A stretch of 64,000 bases of DNA from Ectobius pallidus (GCA_964059195.1 CAXKWD010000001.1:216884484-216948483), one strand, 5' to 3'; positions 11,800-24,206 are shown, numbered from the stretch's first letter. Numbers and translations are program-made. Notes: a model not told the origin generated them from the letters alone.

Positions 11800-12109
11800 G
11801 ACAATTCCTAAGCAAGCTAAAGGACAATTATCATTGCCGCGCTTACCTGCGCCCGCCATTCAACCCTATTCTGTGCTAACTCCATCCAACCATCCCTCTC
11901 AAATCCTACTTCCCTTAAATCTATCCTAATAATGTCTTCCTACCTACGTCTAGGTCTACGTCTTCGGGTCTCCCAGTAAATATATTTTAAATATGTCTTT
12001 CCTCCCCCATGTGCGAAACATGTCCAGCCCATTTCATTCTCCGTGATTTAATTACCTTAACTATAAACTAAAATCGGGTGACTGCCATTTACTTCTACAC
12101 CATTTCAAC

Positions 12110-12236
12110 CTCAATTTCGGAAAAAGTAATTTCAATTTCGGAAAAAGTAATTTCAAATTCGGAAAAAGCAATTTCAATTTCGGAAAAAGTAATCTCAATT
12201 TCGGAAAAAGTAACTTCAATTTCGGAAATACGAGAG
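12110..12236 (+). repeat. 21-bp tandem array, left arm (six units)
   Basis: Unit CAATTTCGGAAAAAGTAATTT, read in frame as ISEKVIS. The array is inverted relative to the one at 12411-12536. Confidence 0.92.
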
Positions 12237-12254
12237 CTATTTTTTAAAACATTC

Positions 12255-12408
12255 GATGGGGCATAAAATGAAAACCACAGTGAAAATCAATACTGTTTTA
12301 TTTGGAACATTTAGGTACACCTTCTAGCTACTTCTCTACATAATCTCGCTCCGATTGAGTTATTTGCCCTAGCGTGGTACCAACTTTACTATACCCTCTT
12401 CATAGCCC
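12255..12408 (-). mobile_element. Mariner 3' end between the 21-bp arrays
   Basis: GAAAACCACAGTGAAAATCA through TGTTTTATTTGGAACATTTAGG and CTCCGATTGAGT to GTACCAACTTTACTATACCC matches the terminal part of the mariner at 31168-31817, encoding a degenerate VKLVPR tail on the minus strand. Confidence 0.75.
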
Positions 12409-12410
12409 TC

Positions 12411-12536
12411 TTATTTCCGAAATTGAAGTTACTTTTTCCGAAATTGAAATTACCTTTTCCGAAATTGAAATTACTTTTTCCGAAATTGGAATTACTTTTT
12501 CCGAAATCGAAATTACTTTTTCCGAAATTGAGGTTG
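12411..12536 (-). repeat. 21-bp tandem array, right arm (six units)
   Basis: Same unit on the opposite strand, read in frame as NFNFGKS. With the left arm and the ACACC..TTTCAACCTC flanks it forms a large inverted repeat. Confidence 0.92.
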
Positions 12537-13084
12537 AAAAGGTGTAGACCTACCTTGTTTTCCTGAACTTTTGTAATCGTATATTCCAAAGAGAAATTAA
12601 ACTGTAAAGGCGATAGTAGCCAACACCTCCTTGCTTCAAGCCGCTTTTAATGGCAAACCTACCTGATATAAGTTTCTCTACTATAGGTTTCATTTAGACA
12701 CATTTTTATCAATCTAACTAACTTCTTGGGTATCCCAAACTCAATGAGGATATTATACAATATTGCTGAATCATACGCATTTTAAAAATCTATATATAGC
12801 TGGTGAACAGACTTATTATATTCCCACTTTTTCTCCCAAATTTGGCGAAAACAAATTACTTGATCAATGGTTGATCTATTTCGCCTAAATCCACATTGGT
12901 GATCTCCTATGATTTCGTCTGCATATGGGGTTAATCTTGACAGAAGTATATTGGACAAAATTTTGTATGATGTCGATAAGAGAGAAATTCTCGATAGTTA
13001 TTACTTTCGGCCCTATCTCCCTATTTATGGATATATTAAGTGGATATATGGATATATTTATATTACAAAGTATATTATGGCCGC

Positions 13085-13312
13085 CGTTGGAGTTTTTCAA
13101 TTGGCCTAATCCTTCTGGTGGCACTATGGCACTAGGGTAGACTCAGTCTCTAACAGAAATGAGTACCAGGAGCAATCCTGGGGGTAAAAGCGGCCGGTGC
13201 CTAAGGCTGACAACCTTACCACCTTCGTGTTTCGAATGTCCAAAATCTGGGAGCCTCAACCTCCTGGAACGCTCTGGGCCTCCATGCTCTGTATAGGGAA
13301 CACTTTACTTTA
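13085..13312 (+). mobile_element. tRNA-derived SINE (type 1), 5' truncated
   Basis: GGAGTTTTTCAATTGGCCTA through ACCAGGAGCAATCCTGGGGG to CTGTATAGGGAACACTTTAC. The tRNA-like head is absent. Confidence 0.8.
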
Positions 13313-13394
13313 TACTATGACTGAATCGGAATTTTTGTGGGAGATGATAGATTTTGAATGTGGCAAAATAGTATGTAAATTAAAACTGAGAAAA

Positions 13395-14218
13395 CGGCGA
13401 TTATAGTTTAGGTCTAAAAATGACTTTAGAACCATGGCTGAACCATGCGTCTAAATGACAGAAAATTTTGCACCAAGGGTCCCCTGACTTATTTCAGTTG
13501 AAGCCAGTACCATGGATAATAATTTTGAGGTTCTGGGCGAGGTATTAGAAGAAACTCTCGCCCCAAAGCGTTATTTAAGAAAGATGATGAATTCTTTCAA
13601 ATTATACAGTGACAATAAATTTAAAAAGAAATTTAGTTTCAAGAATACACAATTCTGGAAATATCAATCGCCTATCTTTCATCAGCATTTCTCTCTGCTG
13701 GCATTTCATATCGGCCCAAAGCTTCCTAAGCTGTTTTGAATCTCTCTAAAACAATAATTAATATCGAAATAAATACATAAGCATACCGGTATTAATCCTG
13801 AACGATATCCAAGCTAATATACACGCAGAATATTCTCAAGAAACTATTGATCAGTTTACTTACAAGCTGCATAATATGACTGGATGAATTGAATTCTTTG
13901 TTTACAATGCACAGCGCCGTCTGTATTTTTATATCACAATAGAGAAATAGGTAACCAGATGGCTTTGCATTACACGAATTCTGAAAAATCTTGAATACGA
14001 TTGGCTAATTCAATAGTTACGGCAGTGAACGTGCGATTTTCATATTATTGAGTTCGACTTTAGTATGTAGAATAAGTAGAGCTTTATGAAGTCAGACTTA
14101 ATAAAGTACGACTTTAAAAAGAAGATTATGAATACGAAAAAGATATAAGTCGACTTGTCAAATAAGTTCAGCTTTATAAAGTCGGTTCTTAAGTCGCCGA
14201 CTTTGAATACCGGCCTTA
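13395..14218 (+). mobile_element. PIF/Harbinger-like transposon remnant
   Basis: A splice-acceptor-like CCCCTGACTTATTTCAG precedes an ATG at 13512. The right end (AAGTCGCCGACTTTGAATAC then CGGCC and TTA) resembles Harbinger termini with a TTA/TWA target. The left end is degraded. The superfamily call is inference. Confidence 0.45.
13512..13739 (+). pseudogene. Harbinger-like transposase N-terminal fragment
   Basis: 75-residue frame MDNNFEVLGEVLEETLAPKR, then YLRKMMNSFKLYSDNKFKKK, resembling the N-terminal helix region of HARBI1-type nucleases (LRNxxxPFxxxxDxxFxxRFRF). It then runs into out-of-frame sequence, with no catalytic DDE part. Low-to-moderate recognition from memory. Confidence 0.4.
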
Positions 14219-14860
14219 GAGTTTTCTTGATTTAGGCTACTTACAATAAAATCCGAGATACATTTTTTTTTTAGCAAAATGGCTTTATACACACTTCTGC
14301 CATGCCTTGAAAGAGCTAATGTTGTAAATATTGATCGTACGAATAACTGTTAGGTGTGAGCAGAAAATGAGCCAAGCCAAAAAGTCGATATAAAGAAGGT
14401 CATTACGAACCTTGCGTAGGATGTAATTCAACAAATGTATACATTGTAGATTGCTTTGTCCTTCGGTGCTATAGGAGTTGTTTCAAAACGTACTGTTAAT
14501 GATTTCAGAGAATGTGGCGTCATATTTTACTAGCAGGTGCCTGTGATTATTTACTCAATTGCTAGATGTTTTGTTTAAATAATTTATTTTACAGAAAAAT
14601 AATTAAGACATAAGCTATTTATTAACAATGACATCGTTTTTATATAAATTGCAGTAATTACATAATTTTATTCTTAATTATACTTTTAACGTTAAAAATA
14701 TAGGTAAATAAACAAACAAAACTAATTTTATGGTGCCATATGGGCATACAAATTAGAAATGAAATGAATAAAATGAACCACAGATTCATGAACCTGAACC
14801 AAATCATGCATTAAAAAATTTATTATAACGATTGATAATTAAAAAAAACTAAAAATCCGG
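14219..14860. other. Unassigned
   Basis: No coding or repeat signal except ACTAGCAGGTGCC at 14528, a fragment of the RTE-like end. Confidence 0.4.
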
Positions 14861-15060
14861 CTTCGATGTACATTTCACGAATAAAGTGCACCACCCGGGG
14901 GAAAAAAGACCTCAGATTGGAGTTCAATAGCCCCCTCCCCCCCCAAAAAAAAGCCCGCATACTGTGTTCGTCCAAATTATTCAATGTTTTCCCATTTAGG
15001 GGTGCATTTATGATCCCCTTCTGTGTAAATCAGATATCTGTGAATCGTAAACAAATTAAG
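14860..15060 (+). mobile_element. RTE-like retroposon fragment
   Basis: CTAAAAATCCGGCTTCGATG and the following bases match the interior of the 4995-5613 element. A similar fragment lies at 23250-23440. Confidence 0.5.
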
Positions 15061-15104
15061 CAACATAGCAAAACCATGTTGAATTCATATCACAATATTT
15101 TCTC

Positions 15105-15420
15105 CTCGTATTCGGGAGCCCGCAGGTTCAAATCCTGGGGCCGACCAATTTGACATGGGTTATTTTATAGTTTCCCCAGCCGTAAAGGCAAATACCGAAT
15201 TGGATATTTACATACCATGAATCATCCTCACCATTCTATCCTGTATCATATCCATTTAAATGAATATCAGTTGAAATTTAATCCATAAAATTACACCGAC
15301 AATAGAAACAATTGACAATCAATAGTTCCATGGCCTACCCTATTGCAAAGACACAGATCACGAACTCCTGATATAGCTTCAAATCTAAAAGGAGTAAAAA
15401 CACAGCTGAATTAAAAATAC
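15105..15420 (+). mobile_element. tRNA-derived SINE (type 5), 5' truncated
   Basis: GTATTCGGGAGCC, B-box GGTTCAAATCCTG, then TTACATACCATGAATCATCC and ending GGAGTAAAAACACAGCTGAA. Shared with 19197 and 25515. Confidence 0.75.
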
Positions 15421-15757
15421 TTCTAAGAAAGCGTCAGTCTCATTAACTATTAACAAGATGGAGTTTGAACGGTGCAAAGCATGACGGGTATTCTCGTCAC
15501 AGCCCCACATTACAAAGCATACACGTGCCTGAGTTTGGTCAAGTTTTATGTCGCCTCCACCCGGAACATTTCAAAACATCGGTTCTGGATGGACTCGTCA
15601 TTCGACACCAAGTCCCAACTTTTATGTCACCCTTAACATTTATTTTTACCCTCCGGCTTGATCAGAGGGATGTAGCTCCCATGATCTGTCGTGTATATTC
15701 ACACATGGCCCTTGTGATCTCAAGGGATTAGTTCATGTCCCATGTAATAAAACAAAG

Positions 15758-16367
15758 AGTGCGTGGAACGCCACGCGACAGAAGTAAAACTTTATTTAAT
15801 TTTTTTTTTCAATTTTTTATTATTGGATTTTTTCAATTTTGCATTATTGGACTTTTTAATATTGGGTTTTTGGACTTTTTTAATTTTAGACTTTTTGATT
15901 TTGGATCTTTGAATTTTTAATTTTGGATTTTTTAAATTTTCGATTTTGAATTGTTTATTTTTTGATTTTTTAAATTTTTATTTTTTTATTTTTAAATTTT
16001 TAATTTTATTATTTAATAAATTTTGGATTTTTGGATGTAATAATTTTTAATTTTGTTTTTTTTTTATTTTGGAAATTTGTATTTTCAATTTTGAATTTGC
16101 GCGGTAATGAACCTCCGGGTTCCATAAAATAGATAATATACCTTTAGATTGCTTAGGAATTGTCTATTGCCATTGAGGAAGTAAGGTCTGAAAATTTTTC
16201 TTTGATTACTCCTAATCATTGAGTTGATTGTTTTCTGTGCAGTCCGCACCGAAACAAGAAAGAGTGTGACTGATTTCGTGACTGATTGTGACTGATTTCA
16301 TGACGGTTTTAGTGTGACTGATTTTCCAGATTTATCCTCTACCGCCACTAAAGAAGTTTTACTTCAA
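15758..16367 (+). mobile_element. T-rich hairpin-start element, copy 2
   Basis: Same start and 3' end as copy 1. Between the T-rich part and the 3' end is an extra segment (GCGCGGTAATGAACCTCCGG ... GAATTGTCTATTGCCATTGA) also seen in copy 5 and, alone, near 44630. The next repeat (16395) follows immediately. Confidence 0.75.
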
Positions 16368-16394
16368 TAATAAAATCATATAAACTGATGCAAC

Positions 16395-17141
16395 AAAGTG
16401 CCAGAATGCTTTTGTTTAATCACCGGTAATCGCAAATGATATGCAGAAAATAAGCTATTTGAAGCGTTTAGATTTATAAGGGTCTAAGTGCCAAAATCAT
16501 GATTTTTCAGCTGATAATTTTAAATGGATCTATGTACCCAGACCAATGCATTTCAGAAGAGTCCAGGGTCCAGGGAAAGCCACGTTAGTAGGAATAAATT
16601 CCAAGATAAAGCGCTGGGTCTATCTCCGGCACGTCTTTCTGTGGGTCTATGTCTTGCTTTCTACACAATCATGATTTTATGATATGCAGAAAATAGTTTT
16701 TTTGTTATCGATTTCCGAGTTAAGCTCCAGATCGATTCATTAAGCAGGGCTTACGGAAGAACAAATGTCTAGTTTGATAAGCATATGTGAAGGAATATGT
16801 GGGTAGTGTTATTTGTCAAAGCTAAGTGTACTGCAACTTCCAAAGCCGTATATGAACACTGTAAAACACTATGTTTTCTTGAGAATTATTTTTCATTTGG
16901 TAAATTCTTTTCTAATATATTACCATAAATAGCCACTAAATTGGGCATTATTCCGGTACCGGTCAACTGATTTGGTCCAATATCAATAGGCTTCTTCCCA
17001 TGTACGTTACGAATGCGTATATCAAGTTTCATGAAAATCCGATAAAGCGTATTTGAGTTATCGCGCGTACAGACAAACGGAGAGACAGACAGACATTTTC
17101 CCGTCCTCCACATAATCTCATGAAGTACCATTCTGGCACTT
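16395..17141 (+). mobile_element. 747-bp TIR element (AGTGCCAGAATG family), complete
   Basis: Ends AAGTGCCAGAATG and CATTCTGGCACTT are inverted. The interior carries GCTCCAGATCGATTCATTAA, GGTACCGGTCAAC, AAATCCGATAAAGCGTATTT and ACAGACAGACATTTTCCCG. No ORF. At least six relatives occur in the window. Confidence 0.78.
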
Positions 17142-17764
17142 AATAATGTTCTATTTTGGCTGGCTGAGTTAAGACAACACGCCTTTTTTTCAATCAATCA
17201 GACTGAATACAAAATACAACACATGCACACATTAAAAAATACAACAATAATACATAAGAGTAACAATAAAACAATAATTGAAGTACTAAAACTTACATTG
17301 ATAAAGTACACCTAAAACAGAGAACAGTTTAAATTTCTAGGTACACTCATCAGCAAAGATGCCTCGTGTACAGAAGAAAATTAAGGAAGAAAAACTTAGG
17401 CCGAGCAGTTATGTTTTCACAATTACATAAGATATAATTAAATGTACGATGAGTGTTAAATGGAAGTGAACATCTGACTGAGCTTGTCGCACTATCGTGA
17501 AGTATGCGCTGCTGCGATTAACCAATGAAACGACAGGACACAGTTAGTCAAGGCAAGTCTGTTGTTTACTTTTGCTCCGTAGACATATTGGATCAAGTAG
17601 GCCTATAGTAAAGCATTACCTACTCCAATCATGGGCAAACCCCTATCCATTGACACGCAACCCGCAAACTTGGTCAACTTACACATAGTTCGAAAAGAAC
17701 GGGTAGATGGAGACACAAACAGACAATAAGTGCAGTGGCGGTTGCTCATTCTTAGGGGAACACC
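17142..17764. other. Unassigned
   Basis: No recognisable feature. Confidence 0.4.
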
Positions 17765-18690
17765 TGTTATAAGACTTTACTAGGAAACTTACAAAATTTT
17801 TAAAAATTCATTTTATTTATTGTATGAAAAAAAGAGAGATATGTCAAAATCACTTATTTATATTACACAATAATAATATACACTACAATATACAAATAAT
17901 ACAAACAATTTTGTATTTTTAATTATTCTTTTACGTGTGCAATTATTTCATCATACAAAGGCTTAGAATGTGCCATAACGCCTTTCCAATCGGAACTGTA
18001 TTGCAACCCGTCACTGCTTGCAAAGAGATATGATTCATGCACGGGAATAATCTACCTCGTACACCGAATGTCCGCAATGCCATCTTGTGTCTTATGCGAG
18101 AAGGACGAGAACCACAAGTGGTTCGCGAACCAGTAAATGCCCATGTATGACCTACTCTATTAACGTTATATTTCTACTTCTATACAAATTGTTGAGGTAA
18201 TGAATTCGTACGTCAGTAGCAGTGAAAAGTTACTTACTGAACTAACAGTAAGCGGGATTGAGATTCCCAACTAATAACAAGACCCAAAGCAAATCCGGCA
18301 CAGATCAAATTTGAGACGGGGTGCGGGCAAATCGTTGTGTTGACCTAGAGGGATGGGCGGTAATCTTCATCTAAAAGCCTGACTTGCGGCTTACTTTGCA
18401 TAGGCTCAGATATCATAAGGCCTAATGAAGTGGAAGGGCCCTGTACCTTGAAAGGGAAGCCTCGCCCTTCATCCAGGGGGAGCATTATGTATGTGATGCG
18501 TCTCCACTTTATTTGGAGACAACATTTCGTCAAATGCGCGTGCTTAGCTCTTGGAGGATACACTGGAGTGGTCCTGTTATAAGACTTTACTAGGAAACTT
18601 ACCAAATTTTTAAAAATTCATTTTATTTATTGTATGAAAAAAACGAGAGATACGTCAAAATCACTTATTTATATTACACAATACACAATT
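17765..18690 (+). repeat. 115-bp direct repeats at 17765-17880 and 18578-18690
   Basis: CTGTTATAAGACTTTACTAG through TTATATTACACAATA occurs twice, 810 bp apart. The first is preceded by CAGTGGCGGTTGCTC, a hAT-like terminus. The intervening 700 bp show no gene. Confidence 0.7.
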
Positions 18691-19196
18691 AAATACAAAA
18701 TATAACTCTAACTTAAAATCCAATATCTAGAATAAAAATGGAAAGTGGGAAGAAGAAATTTTCAAATACTGTCGTATAGCTAATAAAATGGTTCTTTAAA
18801 TATCTACTGATTACTGCCTGAAGTAAATTATAATCTGTGAAATAAGATTTTTTATACGCTTATCGATTTTTTTTTTTTTTTTCTGTTCGTATTTACTAAC
18901 TTCTGGATGTGACCTAATTAAGGAGTTATAGTGTCTTGAACCAAAATAATATTTCGCAAATTATTATTTTATGAATTTAAGATATTCAGTACAGATCAAA
19001 TATACAAATATGTCCTCTCGGGCTGATTTCATAAAAATCTTGAAAAAATATACATAAGAAGGTCATGAAAATAACACGTTAATTAATTAACTGAACCAAA
19101 AATGTTACAACTGCTGAAGTTAACCATAGCTCACGTTTCGGCCCAAGGCATGTCACTTCATTTATTAGCAACCATCTGGTTATACAATAAACAATT
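18691..19196. other. Unassigned, with poly-T run at about 18868
   Basis: AT-rich, no gene. Confidence 0.4.
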
Positions 19197-19513
19197 GGTG
19201 GCAACGTCTCGGACTCGCATTCGGGAGGTACCAGATTTAAATCCCGTGGCCGGACGATCTGACATGTTTTTTTTTTATGGTATCCTGTCATAAAGGCAAA
19301 TGCCGAATTGGATATTTACATACCATGAATCATCCTCCCATTTCATCCTTTATCATATCGATTTAAATTAATATCAGTTGAAATTTATTCCATAAAATAC
19401 ACCATTAATAGAAACAATTGACAAACAATAGCCTACCCTACTGTATAGACACAGATCCCGACTTCCTGATATGACCTCGCAGCTAAAAGGAGTATAAACA
19501 CAGTTGAATTAAA
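19197..19513 (+). mobile_element. tRNA-derived SINE (type 5)
   Basis: The tRNA-like head includes GGACTCGCATTCGGGAGG and a degraded B-box. The body and CACAGTTGAATTAAAA end match the copies at 15105 and 25515. Confidence 0.75.
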
Positions 19514-20089
19514 ATAATATATTAAAAACAATTTAAATATAAAATTAGAAAAATTTCCTTACTTTCCTTAAATTATGAAAACTACAGGCAAGATTTCCAT
19601 GCAATATCGAATCTTAAAATATGCATTCATTCATGCACTATAAAATGACCTAATATGCACAATGAATGGAAAAAACCATACAAATATGCAAATTCAAGCT
19701 TGCTTTTTGTTTTCTAGTGGCACAATGTACTACTTCCTCTCATTATATCGATTTTTCGGCCTAATTTACTCTCCCCTACACTTGGATTTCATTCAATTAT
19801 ATGGAAGGTAATTGTGACTGAACAGGGTAATTTATGCGACTAGGAGATTAGAATGGATCTCGGATATTTTTTTACCTAAATCGAATAATTTAAAAGTAAA
19901 GATTTTCAGTCCGGTAACGGCTATGCCAGGTAGCTTCGTTAGGCATCCATAAATCATGGCGGATGCATGTAGCCGGACAGTTCCAGCTTGACAGGAAATG
20001 ACTCACGTCAGGAACTGGAAAATTAAACATAGGAGGCTGTGATATTATTCGGTTGCCATAGCAACCACAGCTCTCTGAGTCAATTCCCC
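19514..20089. other. Unassigned
   Basis: No recognised family. A minus-strand frame at 19890-20105 is unsupported. Confidence 0.35.
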
Positions 20090-20770
20090 CAATCCCGTTT
20101 AGCATGGCCCTAAATGGAAAAATAATACAGAATATTTGAAAAGTATGTATTATAATTCTGTCAAAAATTAAATTAATTCAATATATTTTTAAAATAATAT
20201 AAATAATTTTTGCATTCTCTAGCTGTATCAAGTAGAATACTTATGTTTAGCTCTGAATTTCGATTATCGATTTTTTTTAGCCGAAATACAATGTTTCGAG
20301 GCCCCCTAAACTTAAAAACACAAAATTTCAGAAATATGTCTATGTTGTTGTTGAAATAAATAGAAACTAGCTTTGGTCACATTCTAGTGGGCTGCGAAGA
20401 AGGTGAAAGACTGAAGTAGGTTAAGTTAATTGCACTGGGTACATGAAATTCAAGTGTAAGAGAGGATGAACGGGAAATTGAAGAAAACAAAACACTGTCT
20501 TCGAAAAAGGTACTTTGTGGTTCGACCATACTATGAGGGCCGTCCACAAAGTAGGTTTCCCTGGGGCCGTTTACACAGACAAAACAAAATTTCATGGAAA
20601 TATTTACTCCAACAGATATAGCAAGTGTTCAGCTATTTTTCAGCATATTCACCGGAGAAATTGAGACATTTTTCATACCGTGGGACCCAATCCCGTTTAG
20701 CATGGCCCTAAATGGAAAAATAATACAGAATATTTGAAATAGTATGTATTATAATTCTGTCAAAAATTAT
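20090..20770 (+). repeat. 80-bp direct repeat (20090-20170 and 20689-20770)
   Basis: CAATCCCGTTTAGCATGGCC through TTATAATTCTGTCAAAAATT is nearly identical in both. The second copy lies inside the fold-back mariner, splitting its left arm. Confidence 0.85.
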
Positions 20771-21204
20771 AACAAAATGAAAATGAAAAGATGAAAGATG
20801 AAAATCTCTGGGTGCGCGGTCCGAGCTGTAGGGTGGAGACTTCAACACCTCCCGGCAAGTCTCCTGCAAAAGTTCGGCTAGGAGATGTTTCAACATTCAC
20901 CCCACAGCCCGGACCTCGCTCCCAGTGATTTCCATCTTTTCCTACACCTCAATAAATGACAGGGAATGACAGAGAAGCGAAGATGGTTGTCACACAGTGG
21001 TACAAATCCCAGGAGGCAAGACTTCTGCGACACAAGTGTTCAAAAGTTGGTCCCCCGGTATGACAAATGTCTCAATTCCTGTGGCAAGTATGTTGAAAAA
21101 TAGCTGAACACTTGCTATGTATGTTGCAATAAATATATCCATGAAATTTTGTTCTGTTTGTGTAAACGGCCCCAGGGAAACTTATTTTATGAACGCGTCT
21201 CGTA
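20531..21204. mobile_element. Fold-back mariner remnant
   Basis: Two mariner 3' halves point outward. Plus strand from about 20861: LLQKFG*EMFQHSPHSPDLA, then PSDFHLF with the third catalytic Asp, then KLVPRYDKCLN and GKYVEK before the end at 21204. Minus strand from 20896: LLQETCREVLKSPPYSSDRA, then PRDFHLSS, and, after an 80-bp foreign insertion, WVPRYEKCLN to the end near 20531. Outer ends share CCCTGGGGCC-type sequence. Stops and truncations make it inactive. Confidence 0.8.
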
Positions 21205-21850
21205 TTACTACATGTGACGTAAAAATATGTTATTAAAACGCTGGTAAGGTATCGATTAAAATCGAACATCGAACGATCTTGAAACCTTGACGACAGCAAA
21301 TGAAAATGCACAATAAACAACCTGTATTTAAAATAAAATTATTTATATCCGTGTTAACTAATATTATTAGCAAGCTCTCTGTAACAGGGCTCAGGAAGTG
21401 ACCAGTCTTTTTACTTCTGGGATCGGCTGTGGGGGCGGAGAATAAATATGGTGTCTCACATATCAACTTTCTGCAGCTCAGCGGGGGCTGCGCGTATCCA
21501 ATAAAAGTTTCACACTGTGACGTATCACAAATCGATACTCTTATCGATATAATAAGATTATAGAAGACAGAGATGTCACTTTTTTTTTTCTTCAAATAAA
21601 CGTGGAGAATCAACTTACATTCATTTGTTCATACATGGGCATTAAAAATAAAAAGCATAGAGGAGTTGATCCTAGAACACCTAAGACATACAAGACACAC
21701 AAAGACTTTTTTTGGGAAAATTGTATTTTTGTATCCAGGGAACCTAAAATGTGTAGGCCTATTGATGCTGAAATACTGAAATCAAATTTAAGCGTCGAAC
21801 ACAATACTTTCTCCAACTATAGTAGCCTATCTATGGTACAGATCGAGAAA
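21205..21850. other. Unassigned
   Basis: No recognisable gene or repeat. Confidence 0.4.

Positions 21851-21851
<1 letters not shown>

Positions 21852-21928
<77 letters not shown>
21852..21928 (+). repeat. (AAT)n microsatellite
   Basis: About 25 uninterrupted trinucleotide units. Confidence 0.97.
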
Positions 21929-22019
21929 TCCATCGCTGTGGGTGAGTCGGTAGCATGCCTGCCTTCCATCCACTACAATTCACCTTCCACTTTAATTCAA
22001 ACACTGATATAAGAAATTC

Positions 22020-22457
22020 TTAAAATATATCCACATTTCACAAAATGCACTGGCAAAGAACCCCGCTTAATGTACGTAGGCTAATTATTTCACAATAATA
22101 CCCTTCTGTATATAATAGTATTCATGTAGTACCCATTTCAACTTGATCAACGAAATAAACAAACATCTGACTGCATTGGGGTAAAGACCCTCAATGATTA
22201 GAAACCCGACTTTGTAGTATAGTCATGATTTCTCCATTTAAAAAGCATGAGACCTTTAATTAGTCGTTACTATGGTACCGGTCAACCAATTTGGTCCAAT
22301 ATAAAAAGGCTTCGTTCCATGGACATTATAAACGCGTATACCAAGTTCCTTAAAATCCGATAAAGCGTATTTGAGTTATCGCACGTACAGACACACAGAC
22401 GGACAGATATTTTCCAGTCTCTCACACAATCTCATAAAGTATCATACTGACACTTAA
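22020..22457 (+). mobile_element. AGTGCCAGAATG-family TIR element, 5' truncated
   Basis: Shares CTTGATCAACGAAATAAACA, GGTACCGGTCAAC and AAATCCGATAAAGCGTATTT with the family and ends at ATACTGACACTTAATAAT. Confidence 0.7.
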
Positions 22458-22477
22458 TAATAATAAAGGAAGAAATA

Positions 22478-22802
22478 CAGGGTGTCTAAAAAATAATGTA
22501 CTAACACTTTGAATGAATATAAAAACATTATTTATGAACATAGAGACAAGTTTAAAGGCTTGAATTACAGAAGAAACACGTAATTAAAGAATCATGTTCG
22601 CAAATGTTCAAATTGATGACCGTCATTGTCCAGACAAAGCTGATAATGCAAACGTCACGACACAGTTCATTTAATTGTCTTATGTTATTATGGAGGTAAA
22701 TACTTTCGGTTTCAAATTAATGATCTGTTTACATAAAATCTCATCAGTTTTGTAAGGATATTTCTATTATGAAATAATTATTATAATATCCAGAGTTAAA
22801 TA
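22478..22802 (-). mobile_element. Mariner/Tc1-superfamily (CAGGGTGTCTC) end piece
   Basis: Starts CAGGGTGTCTAAAAA. Contains, on the minus strand, the 3' part ending in the family TIR. Matched in reverse by 27190-27513. Confidence 0.7.
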
Positions 22803-23160
22803 CAGGGTGTCTCAAAAATGTACTAACACTTTGAATGAGTATAAAAACATTATTTACCAACATAGAGACAAGTTTAAAGGCTTGAATTACAGATTACAGA
22901 TTACACTACCATCGAGACGTAAGAGCTCACCTCCATGCAGATTATCCAAACACACGGATTGGACGAAGGGGTAGCATTGAATACCCTGCGAGTTCCCCAG
23001 ACCTCACGCCAATGAACTTCTTTTTATGGGGAAGGACAGAGTTTATCGCACAAAACCAAGAACAATTGATGCATTGAAATTGGAAATTGAAAGACAATGT
23101 TGCGAAATTCCAAATGAACTGTGTCGTGACGTTTGCGAAACCATTGGTTCGCGTTATCAG
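22803..23160 (+). mobile_element. Mariner/Tc1-superfamily transposase remnant
   Basis: TIR CAGGGTGTCTCAAAAATG, then a jump into the transposase tail: YHRDVRAHLHADYPNTRIGR, YPASSPDLTPMNFFLWG (the third catalytic Asp region), with a frameshift soon after. Internally deleted. Confidence 0.75.
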
Positions 23161-23164
23161 TCAA

Positions 23165-23265
23165 TATAGAGCATGCCAGAATACAAGGCTACAGAACAAT
23201 TCATTGCTGAGAAAAAAATAATGAAAGTTCACCTATTTTTCAGCATCGAAAGCTTTTCCCCCCTT
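23165..23265 (+). repeat. Dispersed repeat (AAGGCTACAGAA family)
   Basis: ATATAGAGC...AAGGCTACAGAACAATTC..TCAGCATCGAAAGC recurs at 58255-58350 and, inverted, at 56880-56985. Confidence 0.65.
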
Positions 23266-24020
23266 AATGTCAATTCGAGTTCCCTGCCCCCCCCCCCAAA
23301 AAAAAACCCCACTTAGTGAGTTACTTCCTAAATCATTAAATTTTTCCCCATTTAGGCGAGCATTCAATGATCCCCTTCTGTCCAACTATGTAAAAATAAT
23401 CATATCTTTGCTAATCATAAACAAATGAATCAAGATTGTAACCGAACAAGGACATCTTGAATTAATTTCATAATTCAATACTGTTTTCCACAACAATCTA
23501 ATTGCTTTTGTGTTTCTTGTGGAAGGTTATTTCGTCTCCTCGAAAACATTTGATTTTTCGTATGCAGATGGTCACTAGATGTGAACTGCTTTGATTCAGA
23601 TTGTGCAGTGACCATATAATAAAGCTGTTCAACTTGACGTACAAGATGTCCATTGTTGCTGGAAATATTAACTTTTGCATTGATTCTATTGTTAGATTTC
23701 AAAGAAGCAGTGAATATTCAAAAAATTATGCTTTATAATACACATTGTACTTTTATGTTTGTTTATTTTAATTTCTTTCTGTCACTACAGATTGCGAACA
23801 CAAAGAATACCATTTCAATTAAACAAACAGGAAAAAATCCACAGTAGAATGACATGTAGTACAACGAAATCAACGAAATGAAACAAAATAAAACAGTATG
23901 CAAACTGTGAAACATATGAAAACATTAATCCTAGAAACACACACTACAATAAAATGAAATAACGTAGGCCTATATACTTTAAATGTAGCCTACATTATGT
24001 AGGAGAGTGACCATATAAAT

Positions 24021-24206
24021 CAGTGCCGGGAAGGAAAGCACTGGAAGTGGGAATTTACCCTCCTACTACTCTCTTTCAATTGAAGGTAGAGACAACCAAA
24101 CCGATTTATTCTGGAACTAGTCGCGTGACAGATATAAATAATAAGGAAGGGGGTGAATGTAGGGGTAGATCATTTCACACTTCCAGTGCTTTACTTCCCG
24201 AGCTTG
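24021..24206. mobile_element. 186-bp hAT-like MITE with perfect 8-bp TSD
   Basis: Ends CAGTGCCGGGAAG and CTTCCCGAGCTTG are inverted with AAAGCACTGGAAGTG beyond. ATATAAAT flanks both sides exactly (24013-24020, 24207-24214). Confidence 0.85.

Larger units (their letters stand above)
11800..12985 (-). mobile_element. Decayed LINE with RT domain, split by a mariner/21-bp array insertion
   Basis: Non-LTR retrotransposon on the minus strand. From about 12963 the frame reads ILSNILLSRLTPYADEIIGD, then HQCGFRRNRSTIDQ (RT fingers), QLYIDF*NAYDS (the RT A-motif region with a stop), ILIEFGIPKKLVRLIKMCLN and FAIKSGLKQGG (RT B region), then VQENKVGLHL at 12541. The 3' piece at 12060-11822 reads RRMKWAGHVSHMGEERH, then GRPRRR...IIRIDLREVGFERDGWMELAQ with frameshifts. 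The section between, including the YADD region, is missing. It is interrupted at about 12095-12540. Several stops and shifts make it non-functional. Confidence 0.8.

Noticed and set aside
19890..20105. Cys-containing 71-codon frame
   Set aside because: No recognisable family; it abuts a duplicated non-coding segment.
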